This document shows positions 8,618 through 17,346 of a stretch of 40,277 bases of DNA, in pieces. The notes below the pieces were generated by a model. That model was not told the DNA's origin. It saw only the letters and a list, made by a program, of their open reading frames with translations, and did not search any database. Position numbers and translations under genes: made by a program. Each line of letters begins with the position of its first letter. The stretch's first letter is position 1. This DNA comes from Bacteroidales bacterium (GTDB lineage: Bacteria > Bacteroidota > Bacteroidia > Bacteroidales > UBA932). The stretch covers positions 1-40,277 of the forward strand of contig JAFTYS010000062.1 of NCBI GenBank assembly GCA_017461285.1. The letters are read 5' to 3'.

Positions 8618-9586
8618 TTATTGTCTGTCTGTCGGTTTTGATACATTTTTCTTGCTTGTCTTTACCTTTATTGTATCAAAACCCTGTCCGTAGACACCCA
8701 TTACGGTCGAGACTGACAGGAAGGCATCGGGGTCGATGCTCTTGACATATCGCAGGAGAAGATTAAGGTCAGTCTTTCTGGTAACCACCATCAGGACGTT
8801 TCTGTCCTCCTTTGAGTACCAGCCCTTTGCCGGAATCACTGTAACCCCCCTCTTCATGTCAAATGCAATCGCATCCGCCATTTCCTCCACCTTTTTGGTA
8901 AAGATGAAAGCCTGGACGGACTGCTTCGAACCAGACAGATAAAGGTCTATCGCATATCCGCTGACCGTCACCTGGATGAGACCGTACACCACTACAGCCA
9001 GCTTGTCAATAAACGGAAGAAGCTCTCCGGTCTCGGTGTACGAAGGGAAAAGGAGAGACGAAAGGATTATTCCTACATCGATTATGAGGATGACCCTGCC
9101 CGGTGAAGCCGGATAGAACTTGCACCAGACGAGAGCGACAATATCCGTTCCTCCGGTACTTCCTCCTTGAGAAATCGACAGTCCGATTCCGAATCCTGCA
9201 ATTATACCTCCAAGGAAGGTACATATCAGCTTTCCGTTAGACAAGGCGAACTCATGTATGAAATCCGATGGTATTACCTTAGGTATTACACTCAACATGA
9301 TCGATGTCATGAAGATGGCATAGATCGTCTTTCCTCCGAAACCGGTTCCAAGAATCTTGGTTCCTATAATAAGAAGGAGCACGTTGATGACAAAATATGT
9401 CACTCCCATCGGAAGTCCTGTCGCGTAATACAGGATCGACGCGAATCCCGACACTCCTCCTCCAATGAGATTGTTCGGAAGAAGGAAGATGGTCCAACCC
9501 AGCGCATAGGCCAGGACGCCCATAGTGACAAGGCCGTATTCCTTGAGCGTGGTCGCCAGGGAACGGTTCAATACTTTACTGCTCAT
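8618..9586 (-). CDS. YitT family membrane protein (second tandem copy)
   Basis: A cytoplasmic-membrane protein of unknown function. The N-terminal half (about residues 15-210) holds five or six transmembrane segments with the family signatures NNLIGGGVSGFASILYYATG and SQGGSTGGTDIVA. The C-terminal DUF2179 domain covers about residues 225-310, including KRGVTVIPAKGWYSKEDRNV. The start is placed at 9586 (MSSKVLN) because AAGGAGG lies 6 bases upstream of it, whereas the in-frame ATG at 9592 abuts that sequence directly. The gene overlaps the preceding yitT paralogue by 11 bases, indicating translational coupling, and is followed by a strong terminator. The two copies are clearly similar over their length. 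It is the distal gene of an operon containing leuS. Confidence 0.92.
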   Translation of the reverse strand: MSSKVLNRSLATTLKEYGLVTMGVLAYALGWTIFLLPNNLIGGGVSGFASILYYATGLPMGVTYFVINVLLLIIGTKILGTGFGGKTIYAIFMTSIMLSVIPKVIPSDFIHEFALSNGKLICTFLGGIIAGFGIGLSISQGGSTGGTDIVALVWCKFYPASPGRVILIIDVGIILSSLLFPSYTETGELLPFIDKLAVVVYGLIQVTVSGYAIDLYLSGSKQSVQAFIFTKKVEEMADAIAFDMKRGVTVIPAKGWYSKEDRNVLMVVTRKTDLNLLLRYVKSIDPDAFLSVSTVMGVYGQGFDTIKVKTSKKNVSKPTDRQ

Positions 9587-10490
9587 CGCCATCCTCCTTA
9601 TTCTTAAGCTTCTTCATACTCAGTCCGGTCTTGACTTCTTCGAAGCCTTCTCCGAATACGCTCATCGCTGTAGAGACTGAAATGAAAGCCTGTTTGTCAA
9701 TACGCTTTATCTCATTCACGACTTCATTCATCTGATACTTTCTGGCGATGATCAGAAGCACCTTGCTTTCCTTCTGCGAATACCAGCCGACAGACTGAAG
9801 TGCAGTCACACCTCTATGAACTTCGTTGATCATATGGTCGGCAATTTCCTGGTATTTCGAAGAGAACACCAGAATCTGGACAGACGACTTGTTTCCAAGC
9901 AGGACGAAATCCACGCCGAACGAGAATCCGAGCATCACGACGAAAGCATATATCAGGTCCACAAGTCCCTTGTCTGGAACAAAGAGCAGACACGATATTA
10001 TGAAAAGGTCCGTGTACAGGTATACCCTTCCAGGGGAAACCGGCCAGTACTTGTTTATCATCATGGCGATGATGTCCGTACCGCCCGTACTTCCGCCTCT
10101 CAGGAGAACGAGACCGATACCGATGGATTCCAGAGTGGCTCCCACTAGGGCCACAAGGAACTTCTCATCCATCATGACTTCAAGCTGAGGGAACTTCGGA
10201 AGAAGGTCGAACAGAAGCGAAGTCAATGCGATGACATATATGGTCTTGAATCCGAAGGCCTTGCCGAGGGAAAGGAACCCCAGGATAAGGAGCACTACAT
10301 TGATGACCGGATAGGTAAGACCGACCGGTATGCCAGTGCCATACTGGATGATGGTACAGAGTCCGGTAAGTCCACCGCTGGCAAGGCCGTTCGGGATAAG
10401 GAACGAGGTCCATGCCATGCAGAATATCAACGAACCCACCGTCATCAGCAGGTAATCCATAAAAACTGTCAGGAAGCGGCTTGTCTTCAT
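9576..10490 (-). CDS. YitT family membrane protein (first tandem copy)
   Basis: A 304-residue paralogue of the adjacent YitT protein. The membrane part shows the same family blocks: IPNGLASGGLTGLCTIIQYG near residue 32 and LLRGGSTGGTDIIAMMI near residue 128. The C-terminal DUF2179 domain includes HRGVTALQSVGWYSQKESKV. The family's role is not established; DUF2179 domains may bind a small ligand. The gene begins 16 bases after leuS and runs into the second copy with an 11-base overlap, so it is almost certainly cotranscribed with both. Sequence differences between the copies are spread evenly, which suggests an old duplication and perhaps a heteromeric complex. Confidence 0.92.
   Translation of the reverse strand: MKTSRFLTVFMDYLLMTVGSLIFCMAWTSFLIPNGLASGGLTGLCTIIQYGTGIPVGLTYPVINVVLLILGFLSLGKAFGFKTIYVIALTSLLFDLLPKFPQLEVMMDEKFLVALVGATLESIGIGLVLLRGGSTGGTDIIAMMINKYWPVSPGRVYLYTDLFIISCLLFVPDKGLVDLIYAFVVMLGFSFGVDFVLLGNKSSVQILVFSSKYQEIADHMINEVHRGVTALQSVGWYSQKESKVLLIIARKYQMNEVVNEIKRIDKQAFISVSTAMSVFGEGFEEVKTGLSMKKLKNKEDGDEQ
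9593..9599 (-). promoter_or_regulatory. Shine-Dalgarno of the second yitT
   Basis: The complement reads AAGGAGG, 6 bases before the ATG at 9586. It lies inside the end of the first yitT gene and decides the start. Confidence 0.6.
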
Positions 10491-10506
10491 AGGTTTTGTC
10501 CAGATG

Positions 10507-13272
10507 CTATTTTACAACAATGTTCACGATCTTTCCAGGAACTACGATGACCTTCATTATATTGCCGCCGGCAACATACTTTGCGGTCTGGTCGAGGGAA
10601 CGTACATGGGCGTCGACATCCTCACGCGGCATGTCAAGAGGAAGGTCTACAGTAAACCTGGTCTTTCCGTTGAACGACACTGCATAAGTGCATGAATTCT
10701 CGACCGTATACGCTTCGACGTACTCAGGGAATGCAGCATAGGTTATGCTATCCTTATGGCCGAGGGCCTCCCAAAGCTCTTCCGCAATATGAGGTGCGAA
10801 AGGAGAGAGGAGGATTGTCAGAGGCTCGAGGATCTCCTTCTTCGTACACTTGAGGTCAGTAAGGTCATTCACAGCAATCATGAACGCACTTACGGCTGTG
10901 TTGAACGAGAATGCCTCGATGTCTGCACGCACCTTGCCGATAAGCTTATGGAGGGCCTTGAGCTCTTCCGGAGAAGCCTTCTCGTCGGTAACGATGAATC
11001 CATCCCTGTCATAGAACATCCTCCATACCTTCCTGAGGAAGCGGTTCACTCCGTCGATTCCCTTCGTATCCCATGGCTTCGACTGCTCGAGAGGGCCGAG
11101 GAACATCTCGTAAAGTCTAAGGGTATCCGCTCCGTAAGTGTCGCAGATCATGTCCGGATTCACGACATTGAACATAGACTTCGACATCTTCTCGATTGCC
11201 CATCCACAGATGTACTCACCGTCTTCAAGAATGAACTCCGCAGTCGCAAACTCCGGCATCCATGCCTTGAATGCCGCGATATCCAGACGGTCGTTACGCA
11301 CGATGTTCACATCAACATGTATTTCTGTCGTCTCATACTGATCCTTCAGGCCGTATGAAACGAAGGTGTTGGTATTGATGATTCTGTATACGAAGTTAGA
11401 ACGTCCCTGGATCATTCCCTGGTTTATCAGTTTCTTGAAAGGCTCCTTTTCGCAGACGTATCCGAGGTCGAAGAGGAACTTGTTCCAGAAACGTGAGTAG
11501 ATGAGGTGGCCTGTCGCATGTTCCGTACCGCCGATATAAAGATCCACATCCCTCCAGTACTCGTCTGCCTCGCGGCTTACGAGAGCCTGGTCGTTGTGAG
11601 GATCCATATAACGGAGATAGTATGCGCTGCTGCCTGCAAAGCCCGGCATGGTGCTGAGTTCGATAGGATATCCTTCGTAAGTCCAGTCTGCAGCACGTCC
11701 GAGAGGCGGCTCGCCTGTCTCTGTCGGAAGGAACTTGTCCACTTCAGGAAGTTCGAGCGGGAGCTTATCGAGAGGCATAGGAGTAGCCATGCCGTCCTTG
11801 AAGTACATTGGGAAAGGTTCTCCCCAGTATCTCTGGCGCGAGAAGATGGCGTCACGGAGACGATAGTTGATCTTCCTGCGTCCGATTCCGTGCTTCTCGA
11901 CATAGTCGATGGCAGCAGGAATCGCCTCCTTCACTGTCATTCCGTTGAGGAATCCTGAGTTGCACATGATTCCTTCCTTCGCATCGAAGCTTGCCTCGCT
12001 GACGTCGCATCCTTCGATGAGCGGAACTACAGGAAGGTTGAAATGTCTTGCGAAAGCATAGTCGCGGCTGTCATGAGCCGGAACGGCCATGATGGCACCA
12101 GTTCCATATCCGGCGAGCACGTATTCGGAAATCCATACAGGGACCTTGTCTCCGGTAAGAGGATTTGTTGCATATGAACCTGAGAATACGCCTGTAACCT
12201 TTCTTGTCTCGGTCATCCTCTCACGTTCAGTCTTCTTCTTTGCCATCGCAAGATACTCTGCCACAGCCTCTTTCTGCGACTCTACGGTCAGCTTCTCAAC
12301 CCATTCGCTCTCCGGAGCAAGAACCATGAATGTAACACCGAACACTGTGTCGGCACGTGTGGTGAAGATGGTCATGTCGTATTCTTCCGAACCGTTAGAC
12401 ACCTTGAAGACCATCTCCGCACCCTGGCTCTTTCCGATCCAGTTGCGCTGCATGTCCTTGAGAGAATCGGTCCAGTCAAGGTCTTCGAGATCCTCGAGAA
12501 GCCTTCCGGCATATGCTGAAACGCGGAGCTGCCACTGGGTCATCTTCTTCTGCTCCACAGGATGGCCGCCACGCACAGAATATCCTTCCTTGACCTCGTC
12601 GTTCGCAAGCACCGTTCCGAGAGCAGGACACCAGTTCACAGCTGTCTCGCCCTGATAAGCGATACGGTACTGCATGAGGACATCTGACTTCTGCTTTTCA
12701 TCGAAAGCCTTCCACTCTTCGGCTGTAAAAGGAGCCACATCGCCACATGCCGCATCGACTGCAGCACTTCCGCCTTCTGCGAATGCTGCTTCAAGCTCTG
12801 CTATAGGACGAGCCTTCTGCTGCAGATTGTCATACCAGCTGCCGAACATCTGAAGGAAAGCCCACTGGGTCCACTTATAGTATCCCGGGTCGCAGGTACG
12901 TACCTCACGCGACCAGTCGTACGAGAATCCGATCCTGTCCATCTGCTCACGATAGCGTGCGATGTTCTTCTCGGTGGTCACTGCAGGGTGCTGTCCTGTC
13001 TGGATGGCATACTGCTCTGCAGGAAGTCCGAATGCGTCATATCCCATAGGATGGAGCACGTTGAAGCCGCAGAGACGCTTGTAGCGGCTGTATATGTCGC
13101 TTGCGATATATCCGAGCGGGTGTCCGACATGAAGTCCTGCTCCTGAAGGATAAGGGAACATGTCAAGAACATAGTATTTCGGCTTAGCACTGTCAATCTC
13201 AGCCTTGAAAGTATGGTTGGCAGCCCAATAAGACTGCCATTTCCTCTCGATTTCCTTAAAATTGTAATCCAT
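10507..13272 (-). CDS. leuS: Leucine-tRNA ligase
   Basis: Cytosolic class I aminoacyl-tRNA synthetase charging tRNA-Leu. The 921-residue length suits Bacteroidetes LeuRS. The HIGH-type motif is in [16 protein letters not shown] near residues 40-55, and the KMSKS motif in [10 protein letters not shown] near residue 700. The CP1 editing domain is recognised by [16 protein letters not shown] and [19 protein letters not shown]. The tRNA-binding anticodon domain and a short C-terminal domain follow. It starts 8 bases after the M28-like/TonB gene and is followed 16 bases later by the first yitT, so an essential housekeeping gene lies in the middle of a five-gene envelope-rich unit. No unusual substitution noticed. 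Confidence 0.98.
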   Translation of the reverse strand: MDYNFKEIERKWQSYWAANHTFKAEIDSAKPKYYVLDMFPYPSGAGLHVGHPLGYIASDIYSRYKRLCGFNVLHPMGYDAFGLPAEQYAIQTGQHPAVTTEKNIARYREQMDRIGFSYDWSREVRTCDPGYYKWTQWAFLQMFGSWYDNLQQKARPIAELEAAFAEGGSAAVDAACGDVAPFTAEEWKAFDEKQKSDVLMQYRIAYQGETAVNWCPALGTVLANDEVKEGYSVRGGHPVEQKKMTQWQLRVSAYAGRLLEDLEDLDWTDSLKDMQRNWIGKSQGAEMVFKVSNGSEEYDMTIFTTRADTVFGVTFMVLAPESEWVEKLTVESQKEAVAEYLAMAKKKTERERMTETRKVTGVFSGSYATNPLTGDKVPVWISEYVLAGYGTGAIMAVPAHDSRDYAFARHFNLPVVPLIEGCDVSEASFDAKEGIMCNSGFLNGMTVKEAIPAAIDYVEKHGIGRRKINYRLRDAIFSRQRYWGEPFPMYFKDGMATPMPLDKLPLELPEVDKFLPTETGEPPLGRAADWTYEGYPIELSTMPGFAGSSAYYLRYMDPHNDQALVSREADEYWRDVDLYIGGTEHATGHLIYSRFWNKFLFDLGYVCEKEPFKKLINQGMIQGRSNFVYRIINTNTFVSYGLKDQYETTEIHVDVNIVRNDRLDIAAFKAWMPEFATAEFILEDGEYICGWAIEKMSKSMFNVVNPDMICDTYGADTLRLYEMFLGPLEQSKPWDTKGIDGVNRFLRKVWRMFYDRDGFIVTDEKASPEELKALHKLIGKVRADIEAFSFNTAVSAFMIAVNDLTDLKCTKKEILEPLTILLSPFAPHIAEELWEALGHKDSITYAAFPEYVEAYTVENSCTYAVSFNGKTRFTVDLPLDMPREDVDAHVRSLDQTAKYVAGGNIMKVIVVPGKIVNIVVK

Positions 13273-13280
13273 AGGTATTG

Positions 13281-14615
13281 TTATTTTTTATTTCTCTTCT
13301 CAAGCTTGAACTCTACAGGAACCGCAATCGAAGTGCGGACCTTGTTTCCGTTCACGCGTCCCGGCTTCCATTTTGGAGATGCGCTGATGACCTTTACGGC
13401 CTCGGCATCAAGTTCGTCCGACACTCCCTTGACCACCTTGACATCAGTGACCTTGCCGTCCTTGTCGACGATGAACTCGACAGTCACACGACCCTGGATG
13501 CCTTCCCTCACTGCTGATTCCGGATATTTCAGGTACTGGTACACCCATTTCTGCAGGAACTGGGCAGGGTCGGCACTGTTAAGGAAAGTCGGCCTCTGGT
13601 CGCAGTCATAATAAGCCACAACGTCGTCATATGATGAATCATCGTCTGACTTGTGGCCCGTCCTGAACGCAGGAGCGGCATTAAGGTTAGCTAACGCATG
13701 AACATAGTTATATATATACTCCAGTTCCCTCTCCATCATGTCGAAGTCGATTATGGACTGGGTGTCCCTGTCTGTATTATGCTCCGGATAACGGCCCGTG
13801 GTAAAGACTATGGAAGGGATTTCCTTGGCATAGAACGCACGGTGGTCGGACGGATAGATCTCCCCCGATGTCAGTTCCGGATGGATCGGCTGGAGCTCTC
13901 CGGACAGTCGGTTGACGACAGCATTCATATCGACATTCGATCCCGTATAAGCGTAGAATCCGTGATAGCCCGTGCCGAGCATGTCAAGATTGACCATGGC
14001 ATCTATCCTGGCCGACTCAGGGAATGAGCGGTCAAGGAAATACCATGCTCCGGCAAACGTCTCATTGGATGCGCCGAAGGCGGCGAAAAGCACAGAACGC
14101 CTGAACATGATGGAATTCGTCTTGACCATCCTTGCCAGTTCGACAAGCATCGCAAGTCCGGACGCATTTCCATTTGCGCCATAGAAGACGCGCTCCACCG
14201 GCTTTCCGTCCACTGTCATGGTCATCGTTCCGATGTTGTCAAGCCTTGCGGCGACAACTATATAGTCGTTTCTGAGGGTCTTGTCATACCCTTCGACAAA
14301 ACCTATGACATTCCTTGAGGTAAGCGTGTCACCGTTTTCCTTCTTCAGACCGAACAGGTCGCCTCCCGACGGTGTCAGAAGCTCTATCCCATATTCCTTG
14401 AACATCCGCTCGACATACAGAGCCGCTTCCTTCTCGCCCTCGGATCCGGCCTTGCGGCCCTCCATGTAAGCAGCCGAAAGGGTGCGGACATGGGACTTGA
14501 AGGCAGCGACCGTCTCGCTGTCGTCAAGGTCCTCATACGCAGCCCCGCTGCGGAACTGGGCTGAAAGAAGCACAGGCATCAGAGCCAATGCGGTCATCAA
14601 TACAAATCTTCTCAT
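13281..14615 (-). CDS. M28-fold peptidase-like protein with C-terminal TonB domain, probably catalytically inactive
   Basis: A 444-residue exported protein. Residues 1-20 are a signal peptide ending LLSAQ. Residues about 30-310 have the M28 (Zn aminopeptidase) fold, but the active site is degraded. The His of the usual AHxDH motif is Arg124 (AARLDNIG). The bridging Asp of GADDNASG is Asn148 (GANGNASG). The Glu-Glu pair is Ser183-Asn184 ([10 protein letters not shown]). Asp211 (VNLDMLG) and His258 (YPSDHRAF) remain. Residues about 355-440 are a TonB C-terminal domain with [18 protein letters not shown] and [11 protein letters not shown]. There is no TonB-like membrane anchor or proline-rich spacer, so it may be a soluble periplasmic protein. 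It lies 3 bases after the SPOR lipoprotein and 8 before leuS. Family placement is firm; inactivity is inferred. Confidence 0.88.
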   Translation of the reverse strand: MRRFVLMTALALMPVLLSAQFRSGAAYEDLDDSETVAAFKSHVRTLSAAYMEGRKAGSEGEKEAALYVERMFKEYGIELLTPSGGDLFGLKKENGDTLTSRNVIGFVEGYDKTLRNDYIVVAARLDNIGTMTMTVDGKPVERVFYGANGNASGLAMLVELARMVKTNSIMFRRSVLFAAFGASNETFAGAWYFLDRSFPESARIDAMVNLDMLGTGYHGFYAYTGSNVDMNAVVNRLSGELQPIHPELTSGEIYPSDHRAFYAKEIPSIVFTTGRYPEHNTDRDTQSIIDFDMMERELEYIYNYVHALANLNAAPAFRTGHKSDDDSSYDDVVAYYDCDQRPTFLNSADPAQFLQKWVYQYLKYPESAVREGIQGRVTVEFIVDKDGKVTDVKVVKGVSDELDAEAVKVISASPKWKPGRVNGNKVRTSIAVPVEFKLEKRNKK

Positions 14616-14618
14616 CTG

Positions 14619-15140
14619 CTACTCGTTTACAAGTATCCACACATCCTTCGGACAGAAGCTTTCCTTCCTTACACTGTTCAGCTCGTCCAAAGCATCTGCC
14701 AGCCTGTTCACAGGACTCACGCCTACAGCGATCAGACCGCCCTTACCAAAGCTGATCAATGCTGGCGTATATCCGGCATCCTTCACGACCTTGAAAAGCC
14801 CTTCCGCGTTCGCCCTCGATCTGAATGAACCGAGGATTATATAGTACCTTGCTTCAAGTTTTGTCGCGAAAAGACCGCCTAGAGATGCCGGATTCAGGAT
14901 GGATCCGCCGAGCTGGCGGATGGAATCCAAGGCATTCAATGAGTCCTGTATCATCCTCTGCTCCACATTGCGGAGGGAATCCAGGCGCGCCTGAAGGGCA
15001 GCCTCCTCCGCACGGAGGATCTCGATTCGCTTGAGCTCGACATCCTCACTGGTGGGACGTCCGGCAAGCTTGCGCATGAAATCGCAGCCTGTGAGGCAAA
15101 GCAACGAGACAATGACAAGAAGTATGCTACTCTTTTTCAT
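14619..15140 (-). CDS. SPOR-domain lipoprotein
   Basis: A 173-residue envelope protein. The lipobox LCLTGC puts the lipidated Cys at residue 19; Asp follows at +2, an inner-membrane retention signal in enterobacteria whose meaning in Bacteroidetes is less certain. Residues about 35-72 are rich in Glu, Arg, Leu and Ala and probably form a coiled coil (VELKRIEILRAEEAALQARL). Residues about 95-170 are a SPOR domain (YYIILGSFRSRANAEGLFKV), a fold that binds peptidoglycan glycan strands lacking stem peptides at division sites. It is the first gene of the unit ending in the yitT pair. The promoter TTTG-N19-TAAATTTG lies 26 bases upstream. Confidence 0.88.
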   Translation of the reverse strand: MKKSSILLVIVSLLCLTGCDFMRKLAGRPTSEDVELKRIEILRAEEAALQARLDSLRNVEQRMIQDSLNALDSIRQLGGSILNPASLGGLFATKLEARYYIILGSFRSRANAEGLFKVVKDAGYTPALISFGKGGLIAVGVSPVNRLADALDELNSVRKESFCPKDVWILVNE

Positions 15141-15165
15141 ATGGATTCATTTTTGCGTATTCGTG

Positions 15166-15196
15166 CAAATTTAACGAATTAATGGTCTGAGACAAA
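15166..15196 (-). promoter_or_regulatory. Promoter of the SPOR - M28/TonB - leuS - yitT unit
   Basis: On the complement, TTTG (15196-15193), a 19-base spacer and TAAATTTG (15173-15166) give an exact match to the Bacteroidetes housekeeping promoter. The -7 box ends 25 bases before the ATG at 15140. Its -33 box is interleaved with the divergent capA promoter. Confidence 0.75.
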
Positions 15197-15215
15197 ATAA
15201 TTCTTGATATATTTG
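15186..15215 (+). promoter_or_regulatory. Promoter of capA-phoH
   Basis: TCTG (15186-15189), an 18-base spacer and TATATTTG (15208-15215). The -7 box ends 22 bases before the TTG start of capA, giving a very short leader. Confidence 0.6.
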
Positions 15216-15237
15216 TACTCATAACAGCTAACAGGCA

Positions 15238-16365
15238 TTGTCGGGAGATAAATATTTCATATTAAAAGCCTTGCTTGCCGCCATTTTCCTTAACGGAATG
15301 TGCGGCAGTTTCATCCATGCCCAGAAGATAAGGATTCCGACGGACCTTGAAACCGTACGTCCCATATTCCGCCAGGACACGCTGGAGATATGCTTCATGG
15401 GCGACATGATGATGCACGCAAGACAGCTGGAAACCGCATTCAGGAAAGACGGTTCATACGATTTCAGTTCATACTTCAGCCTTGTCGAAGACAGGATAAA
15501 GGATGCTGACATTTCGGTGGCGAATATGGAATACACCCTGGCAGGAGAACCATATGCAGGATACCCCTGTTTCTCTGCCCCTGACTCATACGCACGTTAC
15601 CTTGCAGAGTGCGGGTTCGATGTGTTTCTGTCCGCTAACAACCACATCCTCGACAGAGGAAGCGAAGGAGCGGCAAGGACCGCAGACATATACAGGATGC
15701 TGGCCCGGGAAAAGGGAATAATGTTCACCGGACTCGCTTCGGACGAAGAAGAGCGCAAGAACAACTACCCCCTCTTCATCCGCAGGAAAGGAATAAGCCT
15801 CGCCATGGTGAATTTCACATACGGGACCAACCTCGGAAACACCGCACACTGGCCGAAGACCAATTACATGGGCAACCGCACTGAAATCGGCAACGCGCTT
15901 GAGACCTCGCAAAAGGCGGATATTGTCATAGCGCTTCCTCACTGGGGACCGGAATACACTCTGACCCATTCGGAGGATCAGGAAAAGACAGCAGGATGGC
16001 TGATACGGAACGGAGCTGACATAATAATCGGAACCCATCCGCATGTCGTCCAGGATACGGCCAGGATCAACGGAGTGCCGGTCATATATTCCATAGGAAA
16101 CGCCGTCTCCAACATGAGCGCAGCGAACACCCAATTGGAACTTATGGTCACGCTGAAGATTGTGCGCCACTGGAACGGTGACATAACCATGCTTGAGCCG
16201 GAACTGACATGGCTGTGGTGTTCAAGACCGGGAGGATTTACTGACGACTATACCGTCATCCCGGTAGCAGACTATCTTGGCAGGAAAGATGAATGGAAGG
16301 GAGAATGGGACTACGACAAGATGAAGACAACATTTGAAAGAGTAAGAAAAACAACAGATAGATGA
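15238..16365 (+). CDS. CapA family metallophosphatase-like protein, exported
   Basis: A 375-residue protein of the CapA (PGA_cap) family, which has a calcineurin-like metallophosphatase fold and is tied to poly-gamma-glutamate capsule synthesis in Bacillus; the role in Bacteroidales is unknown. Family motifs in order: CFMGDMMMHARQ (near residue 50), ADISVANMEYTLAG, LSANNHILDRG, LPHWGPEY, IGTHPHVVQD and YSIGNAVSN. The start is TTG at 15238: an in-frame stop lies three codons upstream, the first ATG is 20 codons later, and only the TTG start gives a full signal peptide (residues about 1-29, ending FIHAQ). Its stop overlaps the phoH start by 4 bases (ATGA). No other capsule gene is nearby. Confidence 0.88.
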   Translation: MSGDKYFILKALLAAIFLNGMCGSFIHAQKIRIPTDLETVRPIFRQDTLEICFMGDMMMHARQLETAFRKDGSYDFSSYFSLVEDRIKDADISVANMEYTLAGEPYAGYPCFSAPDSYARYLAECGFDVFLSANNHILDRGSEGAARTADIYRMLAREKGIMFTGLASDEEERKNNYPLFIRRKGISLAMVNFTYGTNLGNTAHWPKTNYMGNRTEIGNALETSQKADIVIALPHWGPEYTLTHSEDQEKTAGWLIRNGADIIIGTHPHVVQDTARINGVPVIYSIGNAVSNMSAANTQLELMVTLKIVRHWNGDITMLEPELTWLWCSRPGGFTDDYTVIPVADYLGRKDEWKGEWDYDKMKTTFERVRKTTDR

Positions 16366-17312
16366 GCAGACAATCGATCAAGCTTGAGGCGATTGACCCT
16401 ATAGAGATATATGGGCCAGCCAACAAGAACCTGGAGGCCTTATGCGGGTATTTTCCGGAACTTAAAGTAGTTGCAAGGGGCAACGAGATCATCCTGGACG
16501 GAAAGGAGAAGGATGTGGAGGACTTTACGGTAAAGCTCCATATGCTTATAGAAAGACGCAAGCATAAGATGAACGTGACCCCATACGACGTGGAGGATCT
16601 GTTTGACGGAGAATGCACCCCCGACAGGTTCAAGCTGTGCGGAGATTCGGTGATCGTGCACGGCAATGACGGAAAGCCTATAAAAGCGAGAAACCGGACA
16701 CAGCAGGAGATGGTAAAGGCATATTTTGAGAACGACCTGATCTTCGCCGTCGGTCCAGCCGGTACAGGAAAGACCTATATAGCCATAGCACTTGCAGTCA
16801 GGGCATTGAAGAACAGGGAGATCAAGAGGATCATCCTGACCCGCCCGGCAGTCGAGGCGGGCGAAAGGCTGGGATTCCTCCCGGGAGACCTCAAGGACAA
16901 GCTGGACCCGTATCTCCAGCCTCTCTACGACGCACTGGGAGACATGATTCCGGCAAAGAGACTCCAGGAGTTCATGGCGGAAGGAACGATCCAGATAGCT
17001 CCTCTTGCATACATGAGGGGACGCACTCTTGACAGGGCATGCGTCATACTTGACGAAGCACAGAACACCAATCTGGGACAGCTGAAGATGTTCCTTACCA
17101 GAATGGGATGCGACGCGAAGTTCATCGTTACAGGAGACGCCAGCCAGATAGACCTTCCGAACAAGAGAGACTCCGGCCTGCTGAAGGGAATCGAGCTGAC
17201 CAAGGGAATCAAGGGCATAAAGACCATCACGTTCCGAAATGAGGACATCGTCCGGCATCCGCTCGTGACAAAGATAGTCAAGGCATTTGAAAAAGGGGAA
17301 ACGGCCGAATAG
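16362..17312 (+). CDS. PhoH family ATPase
   Basis: A 316-residue cytosolic P-loop NTPase. Walker A is GPAGTGKT at residues 131-138; Walker B is CVILDEAQN near residue 228; the sensor-like VTGDASQIDLP follows. Residues 1-100 are the N-terminal domain found in chromosomal PhoH-like (YbeZ-type) proteins, which in other bacteria are linked to rRNA processing with YbeY. No ybeY gene is in the window. The ATG overlaps the capA stop by 4 bases, so the two are translationally coupled. The 3' end lies in a bidirectional terminator hairpin that also serves the convergent TPR gene. Confidence 0.94.
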   Translation: MSRQSIKLEAIDPIEIYGPANKNLEALCGYFPELKVVARGNEIILDGKEKDVEDFTVKLHMLIERRKHKMNVTPYDVEDLFDGECTPDRFKLCGDSVIVHGNDGKPIKARNRTQQEMVKAYFENDLIFAVGPAGTGKTYIAIALAVRALKNREIKRIILTRPAVEAGERLGFLPGDLKDKLDPYLQPLYDALGDMIPAKRLQEFMAEGTIQIAPLAYMRGRTLDRACVILDEAQNTNLGQLKMFLTRMGCDAKFIVTGDASQIDLPNKRDSGLLKGIELTKGIKGIKTITFRNEDIVRHPLVTKIVKAFEKGETAE

Positions 17313-17327
17313 CCATTTCCCCTTTTT
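17290..17327. terminator. Bidirectional terminator between phoH and the TPR gene
   Basis: Arms AAAAAGGGGAAA (17290-17301) and TTTCCCCTTTTT (17316-17327), with a further GGC/GCC pairing after one mismatch. It is flanked by A and T runs on the proper sides for both strands and overlaps the phoH stop codon. Confidence 0.85.
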
Positions 17328-17346
17328 CATCTTATGTATCAGGCTG

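Noticed and set aside
16440..17330. 296-codon open frame antisense to phoH
   Set aside because: No start signals, no recognisable domain, and it mirrors a clear PhoH ATPase; a shadow frame.
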